Source: Leisingera sp. M658 | Lineage (GTDB): Bacteria > Pseudomonadota > Alphaproteobacteria > Rhodobacterales > Rhodobacteraceae | DNA length: 64,000 nucleotides | Assembly (NCBI RefSeq): GCF_025144145.1 | Contig: NZ_CP083546.1 | Span: forward strand, 2,620,501-2,684,500 | Direction: 5' to 3' | In this document: positions 18,466 through 27,297 of the stretch, one piece after another | Layout of the letters: each line of letters opens with the position of its first letter | Position numbering within the stretch: position 1 is the stretch's first letter | Notes under the pieces: model-generated | Databases searched by the model: none | What the model was told of the DNA's origin: nothing | The model's input: the letters and a program-made list of their open reading frames with translations, nothing else | Program-made: the position numbers and the translations under genes

Positions 18466-19788
18466 ATGTCCAGTGACTCGCCCGCGCGGCCAACGCTGCT
18501 TTACTCCCTTTATTGCGGCGCCAGCGCGCTGATAGCACCCTTTGCCTGGCGCAAGGTGGCAGGCAAGCTGCGTGATTACGGCCTGCCGGAGGCGCGCGTG
18601 CGCGAACGCCTTGGCCACGCCTCCCTGCCCCGCCCCGCCGGGCAGCTGATCTGGTTCCACGCCGCCTCGGTCGGCGAGAGCCTGTCGGTGCTCACGCTCA
18701 TCAAGCGGATGGGAGAACAGGCGCCGGACGCGGAATTTCTGATCACTTCCGGCACGCCAACGTCTGCCGAGCTGATTGCCAAACGGATGCCGCCGCGCTG
18801 CCGTCATCAGTTCCCGCCGCTGGACACAACCTCGGCGGTGGACCGGTTTCTGGCGCACTGGCGCCCCGATCTGGGGGTGTTTGTCGAAAGCGAACTGTGG
18901 CCGCAAATGCTGGTGCGGGCGCGCAAGGGCGGCTGCCCGCTGGTGCTGCTGAATGCGCGGCTGTCGGACCGGTCTGTGGAAGGCTGGAAGAAACGCCCGG
19001 AAACGGCGCGCTACATCCTGGGGCAATTCGATCTGCTGGTGACGCAAAATGCAAAAACCGCATCAAACCTGCAGGCGATGGGCGCCAACCCCAAGCGCGT
19101 CCGCCCCGGCAGCAACCTCAAGGCCGTCTCAGCGCCGCTGCCGGTCGACCGGGACAGCCTTGAAAAGCTGCGTAGAAACATCGGTGAACGCCCGGTCTGG
19201 ATCGCGTCCTCGACCCACGAGGGCGAGGAAGAGACCGTGCTGGAGGCACATAAGGCGCTGCTGAAGAAGCACCCGGACCTCTGCCTGCTGCTTGCTCCCC
19301 GCCACCCCGAGCGCGGCGATGCGGCAGAAGCTCTGGTGAAGGGCGCAGGCCTGTCCTGCGCACGGCGCAGCAAGGGCGTCATGCCCGGGACTGCCACCCA
19401 GGTCTATCTGGCGGACACTCTGGGCGAGGTTGGCACCTGGTATGCCCTCAGCCCGCTGGTTTTCCTGGGCGGCTCCCTGCGTGAAATCGGCGGCCACAAC
19501 CCGTTTGAGCCGATGCAGGCGGGCGCCACTGTGATCACCGGCACCGGACATTACAATTTCGCCGAAACCTATGCCGAACTGACCGCGCTTGGCGCCGCGG
19601 CTGAGGTGCGGTCCGCGGCAGAGTTGACCGATCAGGTTGCCACCTGGCTGGAACAGCCGCAGACCTTCCAGGCTGCCTGTGATGCCGCCCGGCAATTCAT
19701 CTCCCGCCAGTCGGATCAATTGGACAAGACGGTGGACGCCCTGCTGGCGGTTCTGCCCCGCGATGGAGGCCATGATGGCAAAAACTGA
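18466..19788 (+). CDS. waaA: 3-deoxy-D-manno-octulosonic acid (Kdo) transferase
   Basis: Adds Kdo to lipid A precursor at the inner membrane. The 440 aa protein has an N-terminal membrane anchor (LLYSLYCGASALIAPF), then the glycosyltransferase-N domain with IWFHAASVGESLSV (the family Glu near residue 65). It continues with FLITSGTPTSAELI, YVESELWPQ-like VFVESELWPQML, NARLSDRSVEGW, and SSTHEGEEE and FLGGSLREIGGHNPFEP in the C-terminal half. It begins 3 bases after moaA, so it is read through from moaA, and it overlaps the next glycosyltransferase gene. Confidence 0.94.
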   Translation: MSSDSPARPTLLYSLYCGASALIAPFAWRKVAGKLRDYGLPEARVRERLGHASLPRPAGQLIWFHAASVGESLSVLTLIKRMGEQAPDAEFLITSGTPTSAELIAKRMPPRCRHQFPPLDTTSAVDRFLAHWRPDLGVFVESELWPQMLVRARKGGCPLVLLNARLSDRSVEGWKKRPETARYILGQFDLLVTQNAKTASNLQAMGANPKRVRPGSNLKAVSAPLPVDRDSLEKLRRNIGERPVWIASSTHEGEEETVLEAHKALLKKHPDLCLLLAPRHPERGDAAEALVKGAGLSCARRSKGVMPGTATQVYLADTLGEVGTWYALSPLVFLGGSLREIGGHNPFEPMQAGATVITGTGHYNFAETYAELTALGAAAEVRSAAELTDQVATWLEQPQTFQAACDAARQFISRQSDQLDKTVDALLAVLPRDGGHDGKN

Positions 19789-20833
19789 CGCCAATACGGT
19801 TGAGGTCATCGCGCCGAATTTCAAGCGCCGCCTGTCCGGCGTCACCTCTACCATCGTGCGGCTGGTGCCGCTTCAGCGCCAGCAAATCGCCATTGCCACC
19901 GCCGGCAGCGGCCTGCCCGGCGGCATGCCGCATCTGTCGGTGCTGCAGCTCTTGTTCATGAAACGCAACGGCCCGGCCGGCGCCCGCGTTTGGCACGCCC
20001 GGCGCAATGTCGAAATGCTCGGCGGGCTGGCGTTGAAATACCTGCTGGGCAAGCGGCTGAAACTGTTGTTCACCTCCGCTTCCCAGCGTCATCACTCCGG
20101 TTACACCAAGTGGCTGATTTCCAACATGGACCGGGTGATCGCAACTTCCGCCAAAGGAGCCGCCTATCTGCAGAACCCGGTGCAGGTGGTGCATCACGGG
20201 ATCAATACCGAAGAATTTTCCCCGCCCGCTGACAAAGCCGCGTTGCGGCGTGAACTGTGCCTGCCTCAGGATGCAATCCTGATCGGTTGCTACGGCCGCA
20301 TCCGGGCGCAGAAAGGCACGGACGTCTTTGTCGATGCCATGCTGGAGGTGATGAAAGCGCATCCCCAAGCGGTAGGCCTGGTCATGGGCCGCGCCACCGA
20401 AAAGCATGTGGCGTTTGAGAAGGAGCTGCGCGCCAAGGTAGAGGCCGCAGGTCTGTCCGGCCGCCTGCTGTTCCCGCCTGAGGTGCCGGTCTGGGAAGTT
20501 TCCCGCTGGTATCAGGCGCTGGATCTCTATGTGGCACCGCAACGCTGGGAGGGGTTTGGCCTGACCCCTTTGGAAGCCATGTCTTGCGGGGTGCCTGCAG
20601 TTGCCACCCGCGTTGGCGCCTTTGAAGAGCTGATCGCACCGGGTGAAACCGGCCTTCTGATCGACGCAGGCGAGACCCGGCAGATGGTGGAGGCGATCAA
20701 TAAGGTGTTGTCCACCGAAGGACGGCTGGACGCCTGGTCAGAGGCGGCACGCAGGCACGCAATTACTAATTTCGCGCTGGAAAAGGAGGCCGGTACGCTG
20801 GTCGCGATCTACCGCGAGATGCTGGAGCATTAG
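19775..20833 (+). CDS. Group 4 glycosyltransferase, probably LPS core
   Basis: The 352 aa protein has GT-B architecture. The N-terminal acceptor domain includes NFKRRLSGVTSTIVRLVP. The linker is VVHHGINTEEFSPP, followed by the donor domain LIGCYGRIRAQKGTDVFVDA, LYVAPQRWEGFGLTPLEAMSCG with the EGFGLTPLE (E-x7-E) motif, and the closing ETGLLIDAGE. Retaining GT4 enzymes use nucleotide sugars. Overlap with waaA by 14 bases suggests core oligosaccharide assembly. I choose the ATG at 19775, 5 bases after GGAGG; 19772 and 19763 are in-frame alternatives. It is the last intact gene before the mobile-element cluster. Confidence 0.87.
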   Translation: MAKTDANTVEVIAPNFKRRLSGVTSTIVRLVPLQRQQIAIATAGSGLPGGMPHLSVLQLLFMKRNGPAGARVWHARRNVEMLGGLALKYLLGKRLKLLFTSASQRHHSGYTKWLISNMDRVIATSAKGAAYLQNPVQVVHHGINTEEFSPPADKAALRRELCLPQDAILIGCYGRIRAQKGTDVFVDAMLEVMKAHPQAVGLVMGRATEKHVAFEKELRAKVEAAGLSGRLLFPPEVPVWEVSRWYQALDLYVAPQRWEGFGLTPLEAMSCGVPAVATRVGAFEELIAPGETGLLIDAGETRQMVEAINKVLSTEGRLDAWSEAARRHAITNFALEKEAGTLVAIYREMLEH

Positions 20834-20892
20834 CTTCTTCCTTTAACCCAAAGTATCTACCATCTGAGCTCACTCAATTCGCTGTCGCAACG

Positions 20893-21781
20893 ATGGCAAA
20901 GCCGCCAAAGAGCCCAAGGACAAAGCCGCTGCGCGCGCGGAGGATCGAGGACATGCGCATTCGGGGCATAGGCGACAAGGCCCAGAAGGCCCATGTCCGA
21001 GCGATCAAGGATTTCGCCGCGTTCCTCGGGCGGTCGCCGGATACGGCCACGCCGGAGGACCTGCGCGCCTATCAACTGCACATGACGGGCACCGGGACAC
21101 CCCCTCGGCCTTCAACGCGCGCATCATCGCGCTGCGGTTCTTCTTCGGCATGACCTGCAGGCGCGAGGAGATGAAGCGCTACCTGCAGTTCCGAACACAG
21201 CCGCGGAATTTGCCCGTGGTCTTCAGCGTCGAGGAGGTCTCGGGCATTCTTTTGGCTGCGCTGGGGCCGGGCCCGATGTGCCGGGCGGCACTCAGCATTT
21301 CCTAGGGCGCAGGGCTCAGGGCCGCCGAGGTTTGCAATCTCAAGATCGGCGACATCGACAGCGACCGGATGCTGATCCATGTCGAGCAGGGAAAGGACCG
21401 TAAAGTGATGCTGTCACCAGGATTGCTGAGCCTATTGCGAGACTATCGGCACGAAGCCAGACAGGAAGGCTGGCTGTTTCCCGGCAAGCCGAAGATCACC
21501 CCCCTCTCGCCGCGGCGGCTGAACCGGGCCTTCACGTTGGCGAAGACCATGGCTGAGGTCAGAAGCCCGCGACCCTGCATACCCTGCGGCGCAGCTTTGC
21601 CACGCATCTGCTAGAGGCCGATACGGACGTGCGGGTCATCCAAGTCCTGCTGGGCCACGCCAAGCTGACCTCTGCGGCGCAATACACGCATGTCGCCACC
21701 GAGACGATCCGCGACACGGTCAGCCCCTACGTGATGCTGGCAAAGCTGCAGGATCAGGCGGCTAACCTAAGTCTGGAGTGA
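20893..21781 (+). pseudogene. Decayed tyrosine recombinase (site-specific integrase)
   Basis: Reading across frames gives an N-terminal SAM-like core-binding domain (RIRGIGDKAQKAHVRAIKDF) and a frameshift near 21100 in a run of C. A catalytic domain follows with the first Arg in AGLRAAEVCNLK, but preceded by an in-frame TAG at 21303-21305. A second frameshift lies near 21565, then the H-x-x-R box [27 protein letters not shown] with the nucleophile Tyr, and a stop at 21781. All catalytic residues are still readable, so the damage is recent, but the gene cannot make a full protein. It lies directly upstream of an IS91-type transposase, a common partnership. Confidence 0.85.
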
Positions 21782-21793
21782 TAGACCCGGGCG

Positions 21794-22603
21794 TTGTCCC
21801 GCCCGAAACTGGAAATCGCTGACATCTTTCGCACCCATGGTCCCGCGTGGCAGCGGGCCAATGCGGGGCATGTAAGCCTGACCCAGCTCAAGGTGATGTC
21901 GGCAATTGAGACCTGCCTGACCGAAGCGCTCGGCGGGCATGTGGCCGGGTGCGCCAAATGCGGCCATCACCACATCGCCTGCAATTCCTGCAAGACACCG
22001 TTGCGCGGCAGGCGCATGCAAAACATGCTGCCGAGAGCGGGGCACTGCCCGAAGTGCCAGCGGCCGGCGGCGCGCGACTGGATGGAAGTCCGCGCTGAAG
22101 ACCTGTTGCCCGTGGAGTATTTCCACGTGGTCTTCACCCTGCCAGCCGAGATTGCCCGGATTGCTTTCTGGAACGAGAAGGCGGTGTATGGGCTGCGGTT
22201 CAAGGCGTCGGCACAAACCGTGATGACCATAGCGGCAGACCCCAAACGGATGCGCGCGCGGGTGGGCAGAACCAGCGTGCTGCATACCTGGGGATCGGCG
22301 CTGACCCATCACTCCCACATCCACATGGTCGCGCCCCCTCTCGGCAGATTGCTGCGCAATCGCCTGCTGGGCAATGGGATGGCGGCCTGTCGCTGGACGG
22401 CGCGAGATGGGCTGCCTGCAAGCCCGTGGCCTTCCTGCACGTGCGGGGCCAGTCGCGCCTGTTCCGGTAGCTGTTTCTGGAGGGGCTGGTAGCGCTTCAC
22501 CGCGCCGGGGAGCTGGCCTTCTTCGGCGACCTGGAACCGCTGGCGCAGGCCGGCACCTTCGCAGAGTGGCTGGACCCTTTACGCAAGGTCGAATGGGTCG
22601 TGT
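21794..22603 (+). pseudogene. IS91-family (Y2/HUH) transposase, 5' part, disrupted
   Basis: The N-terminus (TTG start, MSRPKLEIADIFRTHGPAWQ) carries the IS91 zinc-binding region CAKCGHHHIACNSC and HCPKCQ, then VEYFHVVFTLPAEIARIAF and LHTWGSALTHHSHIHMV with the HUH metal motif. After that the frame is lost near 22335. The downstream frame SLDGARWAACKPVAF is interrupted by TAG at 22468-22470, then LFLEGLVALHRAGELAFFGDLEPL continues to WVV at 22602, where the IS110-type element begins. From memory of the family, CNSC and HCPKCQ are normally 3 residues apart, but here about 16 separate them. Confidence 0.85.
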
Positions 22604-22614
22604 GTGGATGTCCC

Positions 22615-22864
22615 TGGTTTTGCAAGAAGTATCCAAAGGCTTGGGGTCGATCATTTGCGGTCGTGTGTCAGGCCTCAGATATGCGGCTTTTCTCACGCCG
22701 CGGGCCGGTATGGTTTGTTCGCGGACCGGGTCCAAGCCGTCTGCGCGGGCTCCTGGCGCCCCACCCATTGCCGGCTTTCCGATCGCGATTGCCGCCGGCT
22801 TCCATATCATTCAATGCACTTCTTGCGGAGGGCCGCGCCAGAACTGAGCGCTAAACCCTTTTCG
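22615..22864 (-). ncRNA. Candidate bridge/seek RNA region of the IS110-type element
   Basis: About 250 bases between the transposase stop and the left inverted repeat hold no gene I can support on either strand. In IS1111-group elements the guide RNA that pairs with target and donor is encoded in exactly this 3' segment. I cannot fold the region or identify the guide loops by eye, so this is a positional call only. Confidence 0.35.
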
Positions 22865-23868
22865 TCATGCTATCGCTGGCATGTATTCTTCTCCCTTCGT
22901 CAGCATGGCCCAAATCTGACGCGCCATCTTGTTAGCCAGAGCGATAGCGGCAACCATTTCAGGTTTACGGTCCAATTTGTCCTGTAGCCATGGCGTGGCC
23001 CCGCGTTTGAAGCGCACAACACGTGCGACACAGCTCATCGCCCCGATAATCAGCAATCGCCGGATGTCACGCTGACCCATCTTTGACGTCTTTCCCAAGA
23101 CCTGCTTGCCGCCGGAAGAGTATTGCCGCGGGATGAGACCCAGCCAAGCTGCAAAATCCCGGCCGCTTTTGAACGTCCCCATCGGTGGCGCCAAGGCCTC
23201 GATCGCCATTGCTCCAATCGGTCCGATGCCCGGCATGGACCGCAAAATGCGCGCATCGCGGCTCGCCGAGCCGATCTCTTTGATCTTCGTCATCACATCA
23301 TCAATCTGCGCCGTGAGCGCTGCGATGCGGTCAATATGCATTCGGACCATATCCCGGGCAAGGTCAGGCAGTTCCGAACTTGGGGCTTAAATGCGCTCCG
23401 CCAATCTGGGCAGATTCGTGATGCCCTGTCCAACGATATACCGGACTCAGCGAGATGGCCTCTCAAGGCGTTGATCGCCCCGATGCGCTGCCCAATCAGC
23501 TGCTCGCGGGAGCGAAACAGCATTGTGTGAGCCTGGGTCTCAACCGATTTGACGGGAACGAAACGCATACTCGGTCGCTGAGCCGCCTCGACAATCGCTT
23601 CCGCATCCGCGGCATCATTCTTCTGCCGCTTCACGAAGGGTTTCACGTCGCTCGGGGCGATCAGCCGAACCTCATGGCCCAATTTGGTTATCTCGCGTGC
23701 CCAGTAATGCGAGGTCGCACATGCCTCAATGGCAAGGAGTCCATACATCTTTGAAACTGCGGGCGTGATAGTTTCCTTTGGAAAATCGCTGCGCCATCCG
23801 CAGCAGCCCCCGTGAACCTGAAAAACGTTCTTTGCCAGGTCAACGCCGATAATGGTAACTTCGTTCAT
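22865..23868 (-). pseudogene. IS110-family DEDD transposase, frameshifted
   Basis: The N-terminal half (ATG at 23868, MNEVTIIGVDLAKNVFQVHG) is the RuvC-like domain with Asp in GVDLAKN, Glu in LAIEACATSHYW and the KNDAADAEAI Asp pair. The C-terminal half is the Transposase_20 domain with MPGIGPIGAMAIEAL, FAAWLGLIPRQYSSGG (catalytic Ser region) and KTSKMGQRDIRRLL, ending at 22865. The halves are in different frames: a shift lies near 23440, and the downstream frame also carries TAA at 23387-23389. The transposase is therefore inactive as it stands, although both domains are otherwise well preserved. Confidence 0.85.
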
Positions 23869-23946
23869 GGGGGTTTGTCCGTCGCGGGTGAATGCAACAT
23901 CACCAATTTGGCACAATGCGATGCCGTCTGAGGAGGGGACATCCAC

Positions 23947-24243
23947 TCCATCATCCACGGCGAAAGCGCTTCGGAGGGCCCGAGGCGGTGCTGGCCTATC
24001 TTAGCCGGCACACCCACCGGGTGGCGGTCTCGAACCTTCGCCTTCCGCCGGAAGGACTACCGCATCAAGCACGGCGACCGGAAGAAGGTCATGCAGCTCG
24101 AAACCGGCGAGTTCATCCGCCGGTTCCTGACCCGCGTCCTGTCCGATGGGTTCCACCGCATCCGGCACTACGGACTGCTGGCCAGCGCGGCTTGCAAGGC
24201 CAACATCGCACGCATCCGTGACTTGCTTGGCCGCACGCCGATT
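23947..24243 (+). pseudogene. IS91-family transposase, 3' part, disrupted
   Basis: Continuation of the split IS91 transposase. FGGPEAVLAYLSRHTHRVAVSN is readable from about 23956, the paired-tyrosine helix region of the family, though one Tyr position reads His (SRHTHRV, usually SRYTHRV). A frame change near 24035 is followed by FRRKDYRIKHGDRKKVMQLE and FHRIRHYGLLASAACKANIARIRDLLGRTP to about 24240. Beyond this the family match fades. Confidence 0.8.
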
Positions 24244-24761
24244 GACCAAGCCCCCCGGAAACCCGTTGAGACCGTCCCGCTCTCGCACCGAGCCGGTCCC
24301 TTTGTGCCAATGACCAAAAGCGCTTATCAGGCGCGGGTGAAGGCCTATGCAGATGGGTCGCCAACTACGTTTCGGCTGTTCGCATCGCCCTTGGCGATCA
24401 TCCAGGCCGCGCAGGTCAACGACTGGCCATCACAATTGCAATGGGCTTCAGCAAGCTATCCCTATCGTGCCGGCATCCGCGCCTCTGCTGTATCGGTGCT
24501 GGCAGCGAGGTCCGGATACCTTGCCAAGGTCAGCGGCGGTGAAACATGCGCGCAGTGATCAGACAGGCCGAGCACAACGAAGCCGTTCAGAGCACAGCTT
24601 TCATCACCGCCGGAAGCTTCGCAAACGAAAAGCCTCGAACAGACCTTGGCTCTTTGCTTTGAGAAGCTTCGTTACCACTGCGTCGGTGCCAGGGCCGGTG
24701 CCAGGTATGCGATCCCAAGGTTTGATGGTGTGATCCATTTGTTGAAACGAAAGGAAGCACT
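24244..24761. other. Unassigned sequence between transposase remnants
   Basis: An open frame continues to 24558 (…KSAYQARVKAYADGS…) but matches no family I recognise. It is probably the read-through tail of the IS91 remnant. The stretch 24559-24761 contains no convincing gene, promoter or repeat and is likely mobile-element debris. Confidence 0.4.
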
Positions 24762-24864
24762 ATGGGACAAGTTCGTCATGGCAGCGCCACGGTGACGCAT
24801 GTGGTCCGAGCAGCAATACAGCGATCGCAAGCTTCGACCGCGGAGTTGAGCCGCGAGCTGGGCC
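24762..24864 (+). pseudogene. IS481-family transposase stub (N-terminal about 34 codons)
   Basis: The ATG at 24762 opens MGQVRHGSATVTHVVRAAIQ, then RSQASTAELSRELG, which is the N-terminal helix-turn-helix of IS481-type transposases. The family frame ends abruptly at about 24863, where the DNA turns into unrelated sequence. No DDE domain is present. It is a third element family within 4 kb, marking this gap as an insertion hot spot. Confidence 0.7.
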
Positions 24865-24899
24865 CTTGCCTCGGCAAGTGAGTTGTACCGCAGGCTCAT

Positions 24900-24920
24900 G
24901 AGGGGGCAAACAGCCCCCTC
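24900..24920 (-). terminator. Hairpin terminator after the M20 hydrolase gene
   Basis: Perfect 8-bp stem GAGGGGGC/GCCCCCTC around AAACA, 13 bases beyond the stop of the minus-strand gene ending at 24933. No T-run follows, so strength is uncertain. Confidence 0.5.
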
Positions 24921-24932
24921 CCCGCATTATGC

Positions 24933-26096
24933 TTAAGCTGCCGGCATCCGCTGCTCGACAATCTCCGCCCACCAGCTGCAGCCGGCAGGGATCGCGTCAT
25001 CGTTGAAGTTGTACTCTGGATGATGCACCATCGCAGTATCGCCGTTGCCCATCAGAATATAAGCGCCCGGGCGCTCTTCCAGCATGAAAGCGAAATCCTC
25101 GCCGCCCATCACCAGCGGCGCGTCTTCGCAGGAACCGGAAACACTGGCGGCCACCTTGGCGGCGAACTCAGTCTGCGCATCGTGATTCGCCATCACGGGG
25201 TATCCGCGATGATAGGTGACACCCGCGGTACCGCCAAAGGTCGCGGCGATGCCGGTGCAGATCTCGTTGATCCGCTTCTCCGCCAGATCGCGCATCTCCC
25301 CCGACATGGTGCGCACGGTGCCCTTGATCTGCACCTTCTGCGGGATCACGTTGAACGCTTTGGAGGACGTCTCAAACGAGGTCACAGAGACCACGATCTG
25401 ATGCACCGGGTCGGCATTGCGCGAGGCAATGGTCTGCAGCGCCAGCACGGCCTGGGCTGCCAGAACGGTGGTATCCACGGTTTCATGCGGTTTGGCAGCA
25501 TGGCCGCCGCGGCCCTCGAAAGTGATGTCGAACTGATCGGTGGCGGCGAAGAAGGATCCGGGGCGGATAGCGAAGGAGCCCAGCGGCTGGCCCGGCCAGT
25601 TGTGCAGGCCATAGACTTCCTGAATGCCCCAGCGGTCCATCAGCCCGTCATCGCACATCACCTTGGCGCCGCCGCCGCCTTCCTCAGCCGGTTGGAAGAT
25701 CACCACCACGGTGCCATCAAAATTCCGTGTTTCGGACAGGTACTTGGCCGCGCCCAGAAGCATCGCGGTGTGGCCGTCATGGCCGCAGGCATGCATTGCG
25801 CCGGGGGTCTTGGAGGCATAATCCAGCCCGGTCTGCTCATGGATCGGCAGCGCATCCATATCGGCGCGCAACGCGATGACCTTGCCCAATGTATCCGCCT
25901 TACCCTTAATCACGCCCACCACGCCGGTGCGGCCGATGCCGGTCACCACTTCGTCGCAGCCGAACGCCTGCAGCTTTTCCGCCACCAGCGCGCTGGTACG
26001 GTGGGTTTCGAACAGGATTTCCGGGTTTTCGTGGATGTCACGGCGCCAGGCGGTGATTTCATCCTGCAGTTCGGCAAAGCGGTTCTTGACCGGCAT
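24933..26096 (-). CDS. M20 family amidohydrolase (hippurate hydrolase-like), copy 1
   Basis: The 387 aa protein starts MPVKNRFAELQDEITAWRRD after AAGGAGCGAG. It has the M20D signatures: RRDIHENPEILFETHRTS, the metal ligands in MHACGHDGHTAMLLGAAKYL, the general-base Glu pair in FQPAEEGGGGAK, the dimerisation insert (GRGGHAAKPHETVDT) and the late metal ligand in MGGEDFAFMLEERPGAY. Such enzymes cleave N-acyl amino acids, hippurate or IAA conjugates; the substrate is inferred only broadly. It lies 34 bases downstream of a clear paralog on the same strand and is next to an ABC importer operon. Confidence 0.88.
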   Translation of the reverse strand: MPVKNRFAELQDEITAWRRDIHENPEILFETHRTSALVAEKLQAFGCDEVVTGIGRTGVVGVIKGKADTLGKVIALRADMDALPIHEQTGLDYASKTPGAMHACGHDGHTAMLLGAAKYLSETRNFDGTVVVIFQPAEEGGGGAKVMCDDGLMDRWGIQEVYGLHNWPGQPLGSFAIRPGSFFAATDQFDITFEGRGGHAAKPHETVDTTVLAAQAVLALQTIASRNADPVHQIVVSVTSFETSSKAFNVIPQKVQIKGTVRTMSGEMRDLAEKRINEICTGIAATFGGTAGVTYHRGYPVMANHDAQTEFAAKVAASVSGSCEDAPLVMGGEDFAFMLEERPGAYILMGNGDTAMVHHPEYNFNDDAIPAGCSWWAEIVEQRMPAA

Positions 26097-26130
26097 TTCT
26101 CGCTCCTTTGGTTGTCTTTTCCCCGCAGCC

Positions 26131-27297
26131 TCAGGCCGCAGGCATTCTTCGTTCCACCAGCTCGGCAAACCAGCTGCATCCCAAGGGAATCGCTTCGTCG
26201 TCAAAGACATAGGCCGGGTGGTGGCACATCTGAGTGTCGCCGTTGCCGAGGAAGATATAGGCGCCGGGGCGCTGCTCCAGCATATAAGAGAAATCCTCGG
26301 ATGGCATAATCGGCGGGGTCTCGGCATCGACCTTGGCAGAGACCGCCTGCGCCGCCTCCACTGCATGGGCGGTGCCGTTTTCATCATTGATGGTAACGGG
26401 ATAGCCAGGAACCCATTCGACCTCGGCCTTGGCGCCAAAGGCCACTGCCGTGCTTTCGGCAACCCGGCGCACCCAATCCCCGGCCTGGGTGCGGTACTCC
26501 GGATCCAGGGTTCGGACGGTGCCTTGCAACTTGGCGGTATGGGCAATCACGTTTGACGCCGTGCTGTCGGTCTCAAACGTGCCGACGGTCAGCACCACGC
26601 GCTTTACCGGGTCGACGTTGCGCGAGACGATCGAATGCAGCGAGACCACGATCTGAGAGGCCACAAGCGTCGTATCAATCGCCTCATGCGGGGCGGCGGC
26701 GTGGCCGCCCTTGCCGGTGACGGTGATGATGAACTCATCCGAAGACGCCATCAGCGGACCGGGGCGGATGGCAAATTCACCCACCGGAAGGCCCGGCATA
26801 TTGTGCAGGCCATAGACCTCCTGGATACCCCAGCGGTCCATCAGCCCGTCGTCGCACATTGCCTTGCCGCCTGCGCCGCCTTCTTCTGCAGGCTGGAAGA
26901 TCAGCACTGCTTTGCCGTCAAAATTCCGTGTCTCTGCAAGATACTTAGCCGCCCCCAGCAGGATCGACGTGTGGCCGTCATGGCCGCAGGCATGCATCAC
27001 GCCAGGTGTCTTCGAGGCGTAGCCCACTCCCGAGGCCTCAGGGATTGGCAGCGCGTCCATATCAGCGCGCAGGCCGATAGCGCGACCGGAGGTATTGGTC
27101 CTGCCCTCGATCACCGCCACCACCCCGGTCTTGCCCACGCCAGTGGTGATATCGGTGACGCCGAACTCCTTAAGCCGCTCCACCACAAAGGCGGCGGTCT
27201 CGTGCACCTCGTACATCAGTTCGGGGTTCTCGTGCAGGTGATGGCGCCAAGCGGTGATCTCCTGGTGCATCTCGGCAAAGCGGTTCTTGGCCGGCAT
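26131..27297 (-). CDS. M20 family amidohydrolase (hippurate hydrolase-like), copy 2
   Basis: The 388 aa protein is a paralog of its downstream neighbour over its full length: same opening (MPAKNRFAEMHQEITAWR), same MHACGHDGHTSILLGAAKYL metal motif, FQPAEEGGAGGKAMCDDGLMD and a C-terminal SEDFSYMLEQRPGAYIFLGNGDTQ. The ATG at 27297 follows GGGAGGGGAAA. Head-to-tail arrangement with a 34-base gap indicates tandem duplication followed by divergence, which often widens substrate range. Upstream codons in the frame precede the real N-terminus and are not used. Confidence 0.88.
   Translation of the reverse strand: MPAKNRFAEMHQEITAWRHHLHENPELMYEVHETAAFVVERLKEFGVTDITTGVGKTGVVAVIEGRTNTSGRAIGLRADMDALPIPEASGVGYASKTPGVMHACGHDGHTSILLGAAKYLAETRNFDGKAVLIFQPAEEGGAGGKAMCDDGLMDRWGIQEVYGLHNMPGLPVGEFAIRPGPLMASSDEFIITVTGKGGHAAAPHEAIDTTLVASQIVVSLHSIVSRNVDPVKRVVLTVGTFETDSTASNVIAHTAKLQGTVRTLDPEYRTQAGDWVRRVAESTAVAFGAKAEVEWVPGYPVTINDENGTAHAVEAAQAVSAKVDAETPPIMPSEDFSYMLEQRPGAYIFLGNGDTQMCHHPAYVFDDEAIPLGCSWFAELVERRMPAA

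Larger units (their letters stand above)
22604..23946 (-). mobile_element. IS110-family (probably IS1111 group) element inserted in the IS91 transposase
   Basis: The IS91 reading frame stops at 22602 and resumes beyond 23950. Between these lie an IS110 transposase gene and matching 11-bp inverted repeats: GTGGATGTCCC at 22604-22614 and GGGACATCCAC at 23936-23946. The true tips may extend a few bases past the repeats, since IS1111-group repeats are subterminal. The long non-coding part (22615-22864) is on the 3' side of the transposase, and only about 70 bases lie on the 5' side, which favours the IS1111 group. Confidence 0.8.

Noticed and set aside
22826-22852. Shared 15-base string GCGGAGGGCCGCGCC with the gatB-upstream repeat (near 60399)
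   Set aside because: One 15-base match is expected by chance in a GC-rich 64 kb window, and the surrounding bases do not reproduce the hairpin arms.
24672-24899. 75 aa minus-strand frame in the IS remnant area
   Set aside because: It is antisense to the IS481 stub, whose reading matches a known family much better.
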